From Candidatus Aalborgicola lynettensis (lineage in GTDB: Bacteria; Pseudomonadota; Gammaproteobacteria; Burkholderiales; Burkholderiaceae_C): a stretch of 64,000 nt of DNA. A program made the translations under genes and the position numbers. Of this stretch, positions 17,372-26,733 are shown piece after piece (position 1 is the first letter of the stretch; the number at the start of each line of letters is the position of its first letter). Under the pieces are notes generated by a model. That model was not told the DNA's origin, made no database searches, and worked only from the letters and a program-made list of their open reading frames with translations. The stretch spans positions 868,001 through 932,000 of the forward strand of contig JADJZE010000001.1 in NCBI GenBank assembly GCA_016719405.1, given 5' to 3'.

Positions 17372-17977
17372 GTGGCATTGCAGGACATCGTTGCACAAAT
17401 TGTGGGTGGATTGGGTTACGACCTGGTGGAGATTGAACGCTCTGCCGGTGGCTTGCTGCGCATCACAATTGACCTGCCTTGGACTCCGCCAGCGCCTGAA
17501 AATACCCTGCCAGAGCAGTTTGTCACCGTCGAAGACTGCGAGAAAGTCACACGCCAGTTGCAGTTTGCGCTGGAGGTAGATGGCATTGAATACAAGCGCC
17601 TGGAAGTGTCCTCGCCCGGTATCGACCGACCTTTGCGCCATGCGCAGGACTTTGAGCGTTTTGTCGGCCACGTGATTGACCTGACCTTGAAGGCGCCTAT
17701 TGGTGCGGCTGCCAGTGGCAGTGTGAACGCCAATCGCAAAAAATTTCGCGGCACCCTGGAGCGGGTTGCCACCGCCGATGGGTCGCAGGGTTGGCAAATC
17801 GTGTGGAGCGACGCTCCCGAAGCCAAACCCGGACAGAAGATAAGCAAAAAACGGGTACCCCCGCCACTGCAGGCGATGGGTTTTGCGCTCGACGAGTTGC
17901 GGGATGCGCGGTTGGCGCCCATCGTCAGTTTCAAAGGCCGAGGTGGTGTTGGCGCGGAACCGGACGAATCGTCCTAG
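17372..17977 (+). CDS. rimP: Ribosome maturation factor RimP
   Basis: 201 residues from GTG 17372 (MALQDIVAQIVGGLGYDLVE), the start that fits the family; the open frame reaches a TTG at 17333 next to the terminator. The N-terminal alpha/beta domain contains ERSAGGLLRITIDLPW and LEVSSPGIDRPLRHAQDFERF, and the C-terminal half is an SH3-like domain. RimP is needed for 30S maturation. It is the first gene of rimP-nusA-infB-rbfA-truB. A Lys-rich insert KPGQKISKKRVPPP near residue 157 is common in the Burkholderiales forms. Confidence 0.93.
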   Translation: MALQDIVAQIVGGLGYDLVEIERSAGGLLRITIDLPWTPPAPENTLPEQFVTVEDCEKVTRQLQFALEVDGIEYKRLEVSSPGIDRPLRHAQDFERFVGHVIDLTLKAPIGAAASGSVNANRKKFRGTLERVATADGSQGWQIVWSDAPEAKPGQKISKKRVPPPLQAMGFALDELRDARLAPIVSFKGRGGVGAEPDESS

Positions 17978-18052
17978 GCTCGCAGAGCGTACCGCTTGTC
18001 AAAGTTTTGAATTGTTGAGTTGGTTTAATTGAGTGATCAGGAGAGTCATGGC

Positions 18053-19549
18053 ATGAATCGCGAACTGTTGATGCTGGTAGAGGCAATTTCACGTGAGAAA
18101 AACGTCGAACGTGACGTGGTGCTAGGCGCTGTCGAGGCGGCCTTGGCCCAGGCGACCAAAAAGTTGTATCCCGGCGATGTGGACATTCGTGTCGCCCTGG
18201 ACCGCGATAGCGGCAACTACGAAACCTTCCGCCGCTGGCACGTGGTTCCCGATGAAGCCGGTTTGCAACTGCCCGACCAGGAAATCCTGTTGTTCGAAGC
18301 ACGTGAACAAATTCCCGACATCGAAGTGGATGAGCACATCGAAGAAGCCATTCCCTCGGTACCCATCGGCCGTATCGGCGCCATGGCGGCCAAACAGGTC
18401 ATTCTGCAAAAAATCCGCGATGCCGAGCGGGAGATGCTGCTCAACGACTTTATGTCGCGGGGTGAAAAGATTTTTGTCGGTACCGTCAAGCGCATGGACA
18501 AGGGCGACCTGATCGTTGAAAGCGGTCGTGTGGAGGGTCGTCTGCGCCGCGGTGAGACGATTCCCAAAGAAAACCTGCGCACCGGCGACCGTGTACGCGC
18601 CATGATTATGGAGGTCGATCTGACCCTGCGTGGCGCCCCTATCATTCTGTCGCGCTCGGCGCCCGAATTCATGATCGAATTGTTCCGCCAGGAAGTGCCT
18701 GAAATCGAGCAAGGCTTGCTGGAGATCAAATCCTGCGCCCGTGACCCGGGTTCGCGCGCCAAAATTGCCGTGTTATCCCACGACAAACGGGTTGACCCCA
18801 TTGGCACCTGTGTTGGTGTGCGCGGTACCCGTGTGAATGGTGTCACCAATGAACTGGCGGGCGAACGGGTGGACATCGTGTTGTGGAGCGACGACCCGGC
18901 GCAGTTTGTGATTGGTGCCTTGGCTCCGGCCAATGTGACCAGCATCGTGGTGGATGAAGAGCGCCACGCCATGGATGTGGTGGTCGATGAAGAGAACCTG
19001 GCCATTGCAATTGGCCGTGGTGGTCAGAACGTGCGGCTGGCGTCCGAGTTGACCGGATGGCGCATCAATATTCTGGATGCAGCCGAGTCGGCCCAAAAGC
19101 AAGCCAGTGAAACCGATGTAGGCCGCAAGCTGTTCATGGAAAAGCTCGATGTGGACGAAGAGATTGCCGACATCCTGATTGCCGAAGGATTTACCAGCCT
19201 GGAAGAGGTGGCCTATGTACCGCTGCAAGAGATGCTGGAAATCGAATCGTTCGACGAAGACACCGTCAATGAACTGCGAAGCCGTGCCAAAAATGCTCTG
19301 TTGACCATGGAAATTGCACATGAAGAGAGCGTGGAAGAAGTTTCCCAGGACCTGCGGGACCTGGAGGGCTTGACCCCTGCGTTGATCGGCAAATTGGCCG
19401 ATGGCGGCGTACACACACTCGACGACTTGGCCGATTTGGCTGTTGACGAACTCACCGAAATTACCGGCCAGTCTGCGGACGAAGCCAAGACCCTGATCAT
19501 GAAGGCACGCGAACATTGGTTTACCAATGACGCGGCTTCTCACGAGTAA
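18053..19549 (+). CDS. nusA: Transcription termination/antitermination factor NusA
   Basis: 498 residues from ATG 18053; AGGAG at 18039-18043 is spaced 9 bases, favouring this over the upstream in-frame GTG. Domains in order are the RNA-polymerase-binding N-terminal domain, S1 (GTVKRMDKGDLIVESGRVEG), two KH domains (DPIGTCVGVRGTRVNGVTNE and AIGRGGQNVRLASELTGW) and two C-terminal acidic helical repeats with DLEGLTPALIGKLADGGV. NusA controls pausing, termination and antitermination. The length is close to E. coli NusA (495). Confidence 0.97.
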   Translation: MNRELLMLVEAISREKNVERDVVLGAVEAALAQATKKLYPGDVDIRVALDRDSGNYETFRRWHVVPDEAGLQLPDQEILLFEAREQIPDIEVDEHIEEAIPSVPIGRIGAMAAKQVILQKIRDAEREMLLNDFMSRGEKIFVGTVKRMDKGDLIVESGRVEGRLRRGETIPKENLRTGDRVRAMIMEVDLTLRGAPIILSRSAPEFMIELFRQEVPEIEQGLLEIKSCARDPGSRAKIAVLSHDKRVDPIGTCVGVRGTRVNGVTNELAGERVDIVLWSDDPAQFVIGALAPANVTSIVVDEERHAMDVVVDEENLAIAIGRGGQNVRLASELTGWRINILDAAESAQKQASETDVGRKLFMEKLDVDEEIADILIAEGFTSLEEVAYVPLQEMLEIESFDEDTVNELRSRAKNALLTMEIAHEESVEEVSQDLRDLEGLTPALIGKLADGGVHTLDDLADLAVDELTEITGQSADEAKTLIMKAREHWFTNDAASHE

Positions 19550-19573
19550 TGGTCATGAAAGGTTACATAACAA

Positions 19574-22489
19574 ATGTCCAGTACGACCGTCGCCGAGTTT
19601 GCGAGTGAACTCAATAAATCCACTGACTTGCTGTTGGAACAGTTGAAGTCTGCCGGAGTGCCCAAGACTTCGTCTTCCGACAGCCTGAGTGACACGGATA
19701 AACACGTTTTGCTCAGTCACTTGAAGGCCAGCCACGGCACGCCGGAGGGCGATCGCCGCAAGATCACTCTGGTAAAGAAATCGACCACCGAAATCAAGCA
19801 GGCCGACGCCAGTGGCAAGGCGCGCGCTATTTCAGTGACCACCAAAAAAATCCGCACGTTTGTGCGCCGTGACGATGACGCGGATTTGCCAGTCGAAAAG
19901 TTGCGTTCCGCCCCAACCGAACCGGCGCCTGCTCCCGTTCCGGCAGTGGATGTTGCTGAACTGGCGCGTCGCGAAGAAGAGGCCCGCCAACAGGCCGAAC
20001 TGATTCGCCGCCAGGAAGAAGATCTGGCACAACGTCGCCGTGAGCGCGAAGAGCAAGAAGCCCGCGCACGTGCTGCGGTGGAAAAGGCGGCTGCCGAAGC
20101 AGAACTCGCACGGCAAAAGAAAGAGCTCGCCAACAAGGCAGTTCCCGCATCCGTAGCAGTTGAGGTTACCCCTGCTGCCAAGGATGCTGCAGAAAAAGCG
20201 GCAACCGAATTGTTGGACGCTAACAAAGCCCGGCAAGCCGCCGCTGCTGCGGCATCACAAGCCCTTGCAGCGGAAGAATTGGCGCGGGCTGCGGACTTGG
20301 GCGATCGCCGCCGCAAGGCCGAAGCGGAGGCCGCAGCGATTCGTTCGATGATGTCAGCGCCCAAGCGTGTTTTGGTGGCCAAGAAACCCGAAGAAGCCAA
20401 GCCGGTCGTCGATGCCAAGGCTGCTATTAAAGGCACCTTGCACAAGCCCGCTGCGGGGTCCTTGCCTGTCAAGCCGGCGAAATCGGCTTCGGCCGATGCG
20501 GGCGCAAGCGCTGCAGGCGCCGGAGCCGGCGGTGGCAAGGAAGTCAAATCCGCCAAACTGTCCAGCAGTTGGGCAGGTGATCCGGCCAAAAAGAAAGCCA
20601 TTCCCACCCGTGGAGACACGGGTGCTGGTGCGGGACGGGCAACCAACTGGCGTGCTGGTCCGCGCGGTCGGCGCGGCAGCAACGACCGTGACCGTGATCA
20701 CCACCAGTCGACATCGGCTCCGGTGGAGGCGCGCATACTGGAAGTGCACGTACCCGAAACCATCACGGTTGCCGACTTGGCACACAAGATGGCGATCAAG
20801 GCCTCTGAAGTGATCAAGGCGCTGATGAAAATGGGCCAGATGGTCACCATCAACCAGCCCCTGGACCAGGACACTGCGATGATCATCGTGGAGGAACTGG
20901 GCCACAAGGCCGTTGTCGCCGCGTTGGACGATCCCGAAGCCTTTACCGACGACGAAGTGCAACAGCAAGACGCCGTTGCCCTGCCGCGCGCTCCGGTGGT
21001 TACCGTTATGGGCCACGTCGATCACGGCAAAACATCCTTGCTGGACTACATTCGCCGCGCCAAGGTGGCCGCCGGCGAAGCCGGTGGCATTACCCAGCAC
21101 ATTGGTGCTTACCACGTGGAAACTCCGCGCGGCATGGTGTCGTTCCTGGATACCCCCGGCCACGAAGCTTTCTCGGCCATGCGTGCCCGCGGCGCCAATG
21201 CGACCGACATCGTGATTCTGGTGTGTGCTGCCGATGACGGCGTCATGCCCCAGACCAAGGAAGCTATCAAGCACGCCAAGGCGGCCGGCGTTCCCATCGT
21301 GGTGGCCATCACCAAGGCCGATAAGCCCGATGCCAACCCCGAGCGTGTGAAGCAGGAGCTGGTGGTCGAAGAAGTGGTGCCCGAAGAGTACGGCGGTGAG
21401 TCGCCGTTTGTGTCGGTGTCGTCCAAGACCGGCATGGGTATTGACGAACTGCTGGAGCAGGTGTTGCTGCAAGCCGAGGTACTGGAACTCAAGGCGCCGG
21501 TCGATGCCATGGCCAAGGGCCTGGTGATCGAAGCCCGTCTGGACAAGGGTCGCGGCCCGGTAGCAACCATTCTGGTGCAGTCCGGTACCCTCAAAACCGG
21601 CGATGTGGTGCTGGCAGGTCAAACCTATGGCCGCGTGCGCGCCATGCTGGACGAGAATGGCAAGCCGATCAAGACAGCGGGACCATCGATTCCGGTCGAA
21701 ATCCAGGGCCTGACCGAAGTGCCCCAGGCTGGTGATGAATTCATGGTCATGTCGGACGAGCGCCGCGCCCGTGAAATTGCCACCTACCGCGCTGGCAAGT
21801 TCCGCAACACCAAGTTGTCTAAGCAGCAAGCCGCCAAGCTGGAGAACATGTTTACCGATATCAACGCCGACGAAGTCAAGATGCTGCCCATCATCGTCAA
21901 GGCCGACGTGCAGGGTTCGCAGGAAGCATTGGCGCAGTCCCTTCTCAAGCTCTCCAACGACGAGATCAAAGTGCAGATGGTCTACACCGCCGTGGGTGCG
22001 ATCAGCGAGTCCGATGTCAATCTGGCGATTGCCGCCAAGGCGGTCATCATTGGCTTCAACACCCGTGCCGACGCCGGTGCGCGCAAGCTGGCCGAGAACA
22101 ACGGCGTGGATATTCGGTACTACGACATCATTTACGACGCCGTGGATGACCTGAAGCTGGCCATGTCGGGCATGTTGACGCCGGACAAGAAGGAAGAAGT
22201 CATCGGTACCGCAGAGATTCGCCAGGTGCTCAAGGTCAGCAAGATCGGCTCAATTGCGGGTTGTATGGTTACCTCGGGTGTGGTGCGCCGCACCGCCAAG
22301 CTGCGTTTGCTGCGTGGCAACGTGGTCATCTATACCGGCGAGCTCGACTCCCTCAAGCGTTTCAAGGACGACGCCAAGGAAGTCAAAGAGAACTTCGAGT
22401 GCGGTTTGACCATTAAGAACTACAACGACATCCAGGAAGGCGATGCGCTGGAGTTCTTCGAGATCCGCGAAATCGCCCGTACGCTGTAA
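19574..22489 (+). CDS. infB: Translation initiation factor IF-2
   Basis: 971 residues. The N-terminus (STTVAEFASELNKSTDLLLE) is an IF2_N domain. It is followed by a long Ala/Glu/Lys/Arg charged helix and a Gly-rich linker, both variable in the family, and a second IF2_N domain near residue 395. The GTPase domain starts about residue 478 with GHVDHGKTS, DTPGHEAFS and TKADKPDANP, and domains II-IV follow to EFFEIREIARTL. IF-2 brings initiator tRNA to the 30S subunit. An internal alternative start for a short isoform is common but not assigned here. Confidence 0.97.
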   Translation: MSSTTVAEFASELNKSTDLLLEQLKSAGVPKTSSSDSLSDTDKHVLLSHLKASHGTPEGDRRKITLVKKSTTEIKQADASGKARAISVTTKKIRTFVRRDDDADLPVEKLRSAPTEPAPAPVPAVDVAELARREEEARQQAELIRRQEEDLAQRRREREEQEARARAAVEKAAAEAELARQKKELANKAVPASVAVEVTPAAKDAAEKAATELLDANKARQAAAAAASQALAAEELARAADLGDRRRKAEAEAAAIRSMMSAPKRVLVAKKPEEAKPVVDAKAAIKGTLHKPAAGSLPVKPAKSASADAGASAAGAGAGGGKEVKSAKLSSSWAGDPAKKKAIPTRGDTGAGAGRATNWRAGPRGRRGSNDRDRDHHQSTSAPVEARILEVHVPETITVADLAHKMAIKASEVIKALMKMGQMVTINQPLDQDTAMIIVEELGHKAVVAALDDPEAFTDDEVQQQDAVALPRAPVVTVMGHVDHGKTSLLDYIRRAKVAAGEAGGITQHIGAYHVETPRGMVSFLDTPGHEAFSAMRARGANATDIVILVCAADDGVMPQTKEAIKHAKAAGVPIVVAITKADKPDANPERVKQELVVEEVVPEEYGGESPFVSVSSKTGMGIDELLEQVLLQAEVLELKAPVDAMAKGLVIEARLDKGRGPVATILVQSGTLKTGDVVLAGQTYGRVRAMLDENGKPIKTAGPSIPVEIQGLTEVPQAGDEFMVMSDERRAREIATYRAGKFRNTKLSKQQAAKLENMFTDINADEVKMLPIIVKADVQGSQEALAQSLLKLSNDEIKVQMVYTAVGAISESDVNLAIAAKAVIIGFNTRADAGARKLAENNGVDIRYYDIIYDAVDDLKLAMSGMLTPDKKEEVIGTAEIRQVLKVSKIGSIAGCMVTSGVVRRTAKLRLLRGNVVIYTGELDSLKRFKDDAKEVKENFECGLTIKNYNDIQEGDALEFFEIREIARTL

Positions 22490-22501
22490 ACGGTACCCTC
22501 C

Positions 22502-22876
22502 ATGGCGCGCAAAAAATCATCCACCCCCAACCGCGGCTTTCGCGTGGCCGATCAGATCCAGCGGGATCTGACCGAGCTGATCGCGCGCGAGTTGAAAGAC
22601 CCACGGGTTGGGATGGTGACGATTCAGGCCGTGGAAGTGACGCCCGATTACGCACATGCCAAGGTGTTTTTCAGTCTGCTCAAGGGCGATCCGGCCGAGA
22701 CCACCGAGGGCCTGAACCAGGCGGCCGGTTTCTTGCGTGCGGGACTGTTCAAGCGCTTGCATATTCACACTGTGCCCACGCTGCATTTTCAGTTTGACCG
22801 CACGACCGAGAAGGCAGCCGACATGAATGCCCTGATCGCGCAGGCAGTAGCCTCGCGCTCCAAGGACGAGGAATGA
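22502..22876 (+). CDS. rbfA: 30S ribosome-binding factor RbfA
   Basis: 124 residues with the single KH-like fold: N-terminus RGFRVADQIQRDLTELIARE, then LKDPRVGMVTIQAVEVTPDYAHAKVF and LHFQFDRTTEKAADMN. RbfA helps 16S rRNA 5'-end processing and cold adaptation. It lies between infB (12-base gap) and truB (one base between stop and start) in the conserved operon. Confidence 0.96.
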   Translation: MARKKSSTPNRGFRVADQIQRDLTELIARELKDPRVGMVTIQAVEVTPDYAHAKVFFSLLKGDPAETTEGLNQAAGFLRAGLFKRLHIHTVPTLHFQFDRTTEKAADMNALIAQAVASRSKDEE

Positions 22877-22877
22877 C

Positions 22878-23927
22878 ATGAGTATGGCCGGGTCGCCCCA
22901 GGGTGCGCAGGCCCCCTCGGGGGACCTGGATGCCACATTTGAAGTTTCGCGTGAACAAGGGACGCAAAGGGGGAAAAAAATCACCAGGCGCCCCGTGCAT
23001 GGTGTGCTGTTGCTGGACAAGCCATTGGGCTGGTCAAGTAACGACGCCTTGCAAAAAGTGAAATGGCTGTTGCGGGCGGAGAAGGCGGGCCACACCGGCA
23101 CGCTGGATCCACTGGCCACGGGCGTGTTGCCGCTGTGTTTTGGTGCGGCCACCAAATTCAGTCAGTTGCAATTGGAGGCCGACAAGGAATATGCGGCCAC
23201 GGCCTTGCTGGGAACGCGCACCAGCACCGGCGACGCGGAAGGCGATGTTATTGAGGTGCGCACAGTGCAGGTTACGCCACAGGATGTAGCGCAGGTGGCG
23301 CCGCAGTTTAGCGGGCCCATTCTGCAAACGCCGCCCATGTACAGTGCGTTGAAGAAGGACGGCAAGGCCTTGTACGCGTACGCCAGGGCTGGATTAGAAG
23401 TGGAGCGTGAACCACGCGCGGTCACCATTTATGCACTAAATATGGAGCTAGTGCCCGTAGGGAGTGCGCAGACAGCTATTAATTTGATAGTGAAGTGCAG
23501 CAAGGGAACCTATATCCGCACGCTGGGCGAAGATATCGGCCAGGCGCTGGGTTGTGGCGCCCATCTGACCATGTTGCGCAGAACGGCAACAGGTCATTTT
23601 GGCGTGGCGCAATGCGTCACGCTCGAAGCGCTGGAAGCCATGAGCGAAGAAGATCGTCTGGCCTGTTTGCTGCCGGTGGATGTACTGCTGGAGCGCCACA
23701 CGCCTGTCACGCTGGATGCCGAGAATGCCGGGCGGTTTCTGAGTGGGATGCGCAGGCGCGGAAACTGGCCTGATAGGGAGGACGTGGCCGTATACGCCAC
23801 ACAGCCCCACGCCTTGCTGGGCACTGCCCATACCAGGGCGGGAGAACTGATACCGGGGCGCTTGCTGAGCCCGTTGGAGATTGCACAATCCCAGACCCAG
23901 CAGGCATGGAAACAAAAAGCAGCTTGA
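22878..23927 (+). CDS. truB: tRNA pseudouridine(55) synthase TruB
   Basis: 349 residues. A disordered N-terminal extension of about 35 residues precedes the conserved start GVLLLDKPLGWSSNDALQKV. The catalytic Asp lies in KAGHTGTLDPLATGVLPLCF (about residue 76), and KCSKGTYIRTLGEDIGQALG is also diagnostic. It makes pseudouridine 55 in the T-loop of all tRNAs. Bases 23440-23491, coding MELVPVGSAQTAINLIV just before the KCSKGTYIRT motif, match the dispersed repeat, so the repeat has been absorbed into a beta-strand region without breaking the frame. Confidence 0.96.
   Translation: MSMAGSPQGAQAPSGDLDATFEVSREQGTQRGKKITRRPVHGVLLLDKPLGWSSNDALQKVKWLLRAEKAGHTGTLDPLATGVLPLCFGAATKFSQLQLEADKEYAATALLGTRTSTGDAEGDVIEVRTVQVTPQDVAQVAPQFSGPILQTPPMYSALKKDGKALYAYARAGLEVEREPRAVTIYALNMELVPVGSAQTAINLIVKCSKGTYIRTLGEDIGQALGCGAHLTMLRRTATGHFGVAQCVTLEALEAMSEEDRLACLLPVDVLLERHTPVTLDAENAGRFLSGMRRRGNWPDREDVAVYATQPHALLGTAHTRAGELIPGRLLSPLEIAQSQTQQAWKQKAA
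23440..23491. repeat. Dispersed repeat inside truB
   Basis: Upstream arm GGAGCTAGTGCCCGTAGGG, then TGCGCAGACAGCTATT (TGCGCA at 23465) and AATTTGATAG. It is the closest match in the window to the copy inside hpnC. The stretch is in frame and encodes AINLIV, similar to TNLIA and IKLIA encoded by other copies. Confidence 0.6.
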
Positions 23928-23971
23928 CCGCCCCAGGCGTCTGGCACAACCGATTCAAGAGAAAGTGAACC

Positions 23972-25792
23972 ATGAGTATGAAACAAATCCGCAATATCGC
24001 CATCATCGCCCACGTTGACCATGGCAAAACCACCATGGTGGACCAACTGCTGCGCCAGTCCGGCACCTTTGCCGAACACGAAAAAGTGGTTGACACGGTG
24101 ATGGACAACAACGCCATTGAAAAAGAACGTGGCATCACGATTCTGGCCAAAAACTGCGCCGTAAGCTGGGAAGGCACCCACATCAATATCGTTGATACCC
24201 CCGGACACGCGGACTTTGGTGGTGAAGTGGAGCGCGCCTTGTCCATGGTGGACGGTGTGGTGCTGCTGATCGACGCGCAAGAAGGCCCCATGCCCCAAAC
24301 CCGTTTTGTGACCAAGAAGGCTTTGGCCCTGGGCCTGAAACCCATCGTGGTGGTGAACAAGGTGGACAAACCTGGTGCCAACCCCGACAAGGTGGTCAAC
24401 GCGGCTTTTGATTTGTTCGACAAGTTGGGCGCCACCGACGAACAACTGGACTTCCCCGTGGTGTACGCTTCCGGTATCAACGGCTGGTCGTCGCTGGAAG
24501 AAGGTGCACCCGGTGAGCAGTGGGGCCCGGATATGTCGGCCCTGTTCAATACCGTGCTGAAACACGTGCCCGCGCAAAAGGGCGATCCGGCTGCACCGCT
24601 GCAACTGCAAATTTCCGCGCTGGACTTCTCTACCTTCGTCGGCCGTATCGGCGTGGGCCGTATCAGCCAGGGCACCATCAAACCCAATATGGACGTGGTG
24701 GTCATGGAAGGCCCGGACGGCAAGACCGTCAAAGGCCGCATCAACCAGGTTTTGACCTTCCAGGGTCTGGACCGTGTGCAAGCGACGGAAGCCGGCCCCG
24801 GTGAAATTGTGCTGATCAACGGCATTGCCGATATCGGTATTGGCGTGACGGTGACCGACCCGCTGAACCCCGCGCCACTGCCCATGCTGAAGGTGGATGA
24901 GCCCACGCTGACCATGAACTTCTGCGTCAACACCAGCCCCTTGGCCGGTCGTGAAGGCAAATACGTGACCAGCCGCCAAATTTGGGACCGTCTGCAAAAG
25001 GAACTGCAGCACAACGTCGCTTTGCGCGTGAATGAGACCGATGAAGAAGGTATCTTCGAAGTCATGGGCCGCGGTGAATTGCACTTGACCATTCTGCTGG
25101 AAAACATGCGCCGCGAAGGCTATGAAATGGCCGTGTCCAAGCCCCGCGTGATGTTCCGCGAGATCAATGGCGAGAAATGCGAACCTATCGAACTGGTCAC
25201 CGCTGATGTGGAAGAAACCCACCAGGGCGGCGTGATGCAAGCCCTGGGTGAACGCAAGGGCGAGCTGGTGAACATGGAGCCGGATGGACGTGGCCGTGTG
25301 CGCCTGGAATACCGCATTCCTGCGCGTGGCTTGATTGGCTTCTCCAATGAGTTCCTGAACCTGACCCGTGGTTCGGGCCTGATCTCCAACATCTTTGACA
25401 GCTACGAGCCACACAAAGGTGACATTGGTGGCCGCAAAAACGGCGTACTGATCTCCATGGACGCCGGCGAAATTTTCACCTACGCCCTGGGCAAGCTCGA
25501 CGACCGCGGACGCATGTTCGTCAAGCCGAACGATCCGGTCTACGAAGGCATGATTGTGGGTATCCACAGCCGCGACAACGATCTGGTGGTCAATGCCACC
25601 CGTACCAAGCAACTGACCAACTTCCGCGTGTCTGGCAAGGAAGACGCGATCAAGATCACGCCGCCGATTGAGTGCACGCTGGAATACGGTGTGGAGTTCA
25701 TTGAGGACGACGAGTTGGTCGAAATCACGCCCAAGTCAATCCGTTTGCGCAAGCGCCACCTGACAGAAGGTGAACGCAAGCGCAACCGCTAG
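23972..25792 (+). CDS. typA: Ribosome-associated GTPase TypA/BipA
   Basis: 606 residues, a translational GTPase. The G domain begins RNIAIIAHVDHGKTTMVDQL, with G2 EKERGITILAKN, G3 DTPGHADFGGEVER and G4 NKVDKPGANP. EF-G-like domains follow, and the BipA-specific C-terminal domain has GLIGFSNEFLNLTRGSGL and DRGRMFVKPNDPVYEGMIVG. It binds the 70S ribosome and helps 50S assembly and stress or cold adaptation. It stands 44 bases after truB with its own ribosome-binding site. A long antisense frame across the gene is a codon-bias shadow. Confidence 0.97.
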   Translation: MSMKQIRNIAIIAHVDHGKTTMVDQLLRQSGTFAEHEKVVDTVMDNNAIEKERGITILAKNCAVSWEGTHINIVDTPGHADFGGEVERALSMVDGVVLLIDAQEGPMPQTRFVTKKALALGLKPIVVVNKVDKPGANPDKVVNAAFDLFDKLGATDEQLDFPVVYASGINGWSSLEEGAPGEQWGPDMSALFNTVLKHVPAQKGDPAAPLQLQISALDFSTFVGRIGVGRISQGTIKPNMDVVVMEGPDGKTVKGRINQVLTFQGLDRVQATEAGPGEIVLINGIADIGIGVTVTDPLNPAPLPMLKVDEPTLTMNFCVNTSPLAGREGKYVTSRQIWDRLQKELQHNVALRVNETDEEGIFEVMGRGELHLTILLENMRREGYEMAVSKPRVMFREINGEKCEPIELVTADVEETHQGGVMQALGERKGELVNMEPDGRGRVRLEYRIPARGLIGFSNEFLNLTRGSGLISNIFDSYEPHKGDIGGRKNGVLISMDAGEIFTYALGKLDDRGRMFVKPNDPVYEGMIVGIHSRDNDLVVNATRTKQLTNFRVSGKEDAIKITPPIECTLEYGVEFIEDDELVEITPKSIRLRKRHLTEGERKRNR

Positions 25793-25818
25793 TCTGTTCA
25801 ACCTCATCCAAGGCAGCC

Positions 25819-26700
25819 ATGCAGTTGAGCCATAACCGGGCGGTCTTGTTGATGGTGGCGGTCACCCTGATGTGGTCGACTGCCGGTGTGGTGACGCGCC
25901 ACCTGGACAGTGCCCGCAGTTTCGAGATCACCTTCTGGCGATCCTGTTTCACGGCCCTGTCTTTGCTGGTGCTGTTGCCCTTGTGGCGTGGGCGCCAGGT
26001 GTTTACCAACATCCGCCATGCCAACGCCACCTTCTGGGCGTCGGGGCTGTGCTGGAGCGTCATGTTCACGGCGTTCATGTTGGCGCTCACATTGACCAGT
26101 GTGGCCAATGTGCTGATTACCATGTCGCTGGGGCCCTTGTTTACCGCGCTGATTGCGCGCATGTGTATTGGGCACCGCATTCCTGCGCGGACCTGGCTGT
26201 CGATTGTTGCCGCAGGTACGGGTATCGCCATCATGTATGGCATGCAGGTGTCGTCGGACAACCTGCTGGGGTCGGGCGTGGCCCTGTGTGTGCCCATCGC
26301 CGGGGCCGTCAATTGGACCATTACCCAAAATTCCCATGCCCGGGGGCACGATGTGGACCTGGTACCGGCGGTGTTCATTGGCGCGGTGTTGAGCAGCGTT
26401 TTTACCTTTGGGCTGGCCCGACCGCTGCAAGCCAGTGCCCACGATCTGGGACTTCTGGCTTTTCTGGGCCTGTTTCAGTTGGCCATTCCCTGTGTCTTGT
26501 CGGTGTTGTGCGCGCGGGTGCTTAAAGCGCCCGAAATTTCGCTGTTGGCGCTGCTGGAAGTGGTGTTTGGCATTGCCCTGGCGTGGCTGGGTGCCGGCGA
26601 GGCACCGGGTAACACCATGCTGGTGGGTGGCACGCTGGTACTGGGCGCACTATTTGCCAATGAACTGCTGGGCTTTCACCAGAGAAACGCCACACCGTGA
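25819..26700 (+). CDS. EamA/DMT-family transporter
   Basis: 293 residues with ten predicted membrane segments in two EamA repeats. The first begins MVAVTLMWSTAGVVTRHLDS and holds SVANVLITMSLGPLFTALIA. The second begins near GVALCVPIAGAVNWTITQN and contains SLLALLEVVFGIALAWLGAGE. Members export amino acids or small metabolites from the cytoplasm; the substrate cannot be told from sequence. It lies 26 bases after typA and is convergent with hemH. Confidence 0.88.
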   Translation: MQLSHNRAVLLMVAVTLMWSTAGVVTRHLDSARSFEITFWRSCFTALSLLVLLPLWRGRQVFTNIRHANATFWASGLCWSVMFTAFMLALTLTSVANVLITMSLGPLFTALIARMCIGHRIPARTWLSIVAAGTGIAIMYGMQVSSDNLLGSGVALCVPIAGAVNWTITQNSHARGHDVDLVPAVFIGAVLSSVFTFGLARPLQASAHDLGLLAFLGLFQLAIPCVLSVLCARVLKAPEISLLALLEVVFGIALAWLGAGEAPGNTMLVGGTLVLGALFANELLGFHQRNATP

Positions 26701-26733
26701 GCACCCCCACCGCCGAAGTTTGGAGGTGGTCCG

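Noticed and set aside
20354..21829. A 491-codon open frame antisense to infB
   Set aside because: Shadow of the high-GC infB coding bias; rich in His and Gly with no recognisable domain.
23594..25612. A 672-codon open frame on the minus strand across typA
   Set aside because: It is antisense to a clear GTPase gene; its composition (many His, Val, Asp, Gly) is a mirror of the typA codon bias. No ribosome-binding site or domain was seen.
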